Assembly (NCBI GenBank): GCA_037440525.1
Contig: JBBITW010000209.1
Location: 1 to 5,831 of the forward strand
From: JBBITW01 sp037440525
GTDB taxonomy: Bacteria; Desulfobacterota; BSN033; UBA1163
Direction of reading: 5' to 3'
DNA: 5,831 nt
Shown: piece by piece, positions 5,738 through 5,831 of the stretch
Layout of the letters: each line of letters starts with the position of its first letter
How positions within the stretch are numbered: position 1 is the first letter of the stretch
Notes under the pieces: model-generated
What the model saw: the letters and a program-made list of their open reading frames with translations, nothing else
The model's database searches: none
What the model was told of the DNA's origin: nothing
Translations under genes and position numbers: made by a program

Positions 5738-5766
5738 ATTATTTCTTTTAAAGAAAATAATGTCAA
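5738..5766 (-). promoter_or_regulatory. Putative promoter with operator-like palindrome for the Hsp20-like gene
   Basis: A perfect -35 hexamer TTGACA (5766-5761, minus strand) lies about 60 bp before the gene. An AT-rich stretch 17-19 bp downstream offers imperfect -10 candidates (AATAAT, ATAATA or TAATAT). Positions 5738-5761 form an inverted repeat: TTTCTTT (5742-5748) and AAAGAAA (5750-5756) around a central T, with ATTA/TAAT extensions offset by one base. A palindrome between the -35 and -10 is a typical repressor position, but no known operator is recognised. Confidence 0.45.
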
Positions 5767-5782
5767 TAATTCAAATAGAGAG

Positions 5783-5831
5783 CACTGAAAAAATCTTGGA
5801 ATGACTGGGGAGGTAGTGTTCCAAACCCTTC
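5783..5831. repeat. Dispersed repeat, left-end copy running off the window
   Basis: This 49-bp stretch aligns without gaps to 2543-2591, the left end of the btuF-btuC element, with 42 of 49 positions identical. The 31 bp at 5801-5831 differ at one base only. It begins CACTGAAAAA, includes ATGACTGGGGAGGTAG and GTTCCAAACCCTTC, and is cut by the window end, so a further copy of the element likely continues to the right. Confidence 0.75.

Overview
This looks like a piece of a draft (probably metagenome-assembled) genome of a Gram-negative bacterium. A TonB energy transducer implies an outer membrane, and a run of 100 N marks a scaffold gap. Coding density is moderate and the intergenic DNA is crowded with small inverted-repeat elements, as in many uncultured anaerobic or thermophilic lineages. 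I cannot name the phylum; Desulfobacterota or Nitrospirota would be guesses. Every gene I accept is on the minus strand, so the functional order runs from right to left.

Reading from the right end: the edge of a dispersed repeat (5783-5831), then a small Hsp20-like gene (5469-5705) with a strong Shine-Dalgarno and its own likely promoter. Next come a sigma70-type promoter (5420-5449), a well-preserved cobalamin riboswitch (5228-5415) and an intrinsic terminator (5147-5181). These control a vitamin B12 uptake operon: tonB (5127-3824, interrupted by the N gap), btuF (3827-2880), btuC (2512-1481) and btuD (1484-702). tonB/btuF and btuC/btuD each overlap by an ATGA start/stop. In contrast, btuF and btuC are separated by 367 bp almost filled by a nested inverted-repeat element. 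The last 700 bp (1-701) hold no believable gene, only several mobile or REP-like repeats.

The proposed function is one pathway. When B12 is scarce, the riboswitch lets transcription pass the terminator. TonB then energises an outer-membrane receptor (none is in this window, nor are ExbB/ExbD), BtuF captures the corrinoid in the periplasm, and BtuC with the BtuD ATPase moves it into the cytoplasm. A TonB as first gene of a riboswitch-controlled btuFCD operon suggests a transducer dedicated to corrinoid uptake.

I do not see a wholly new system. The points most worth a second look are the dedicated TonB with a Lys/Glu-rich, internally duplicated spacer; the nested repeat inside the operon, which abuts a btuC lacking a visible ribosome binding site; the dispersed repeat family, seen in at least three places in 5.8 kb; and the very short Hsp20-like protein.
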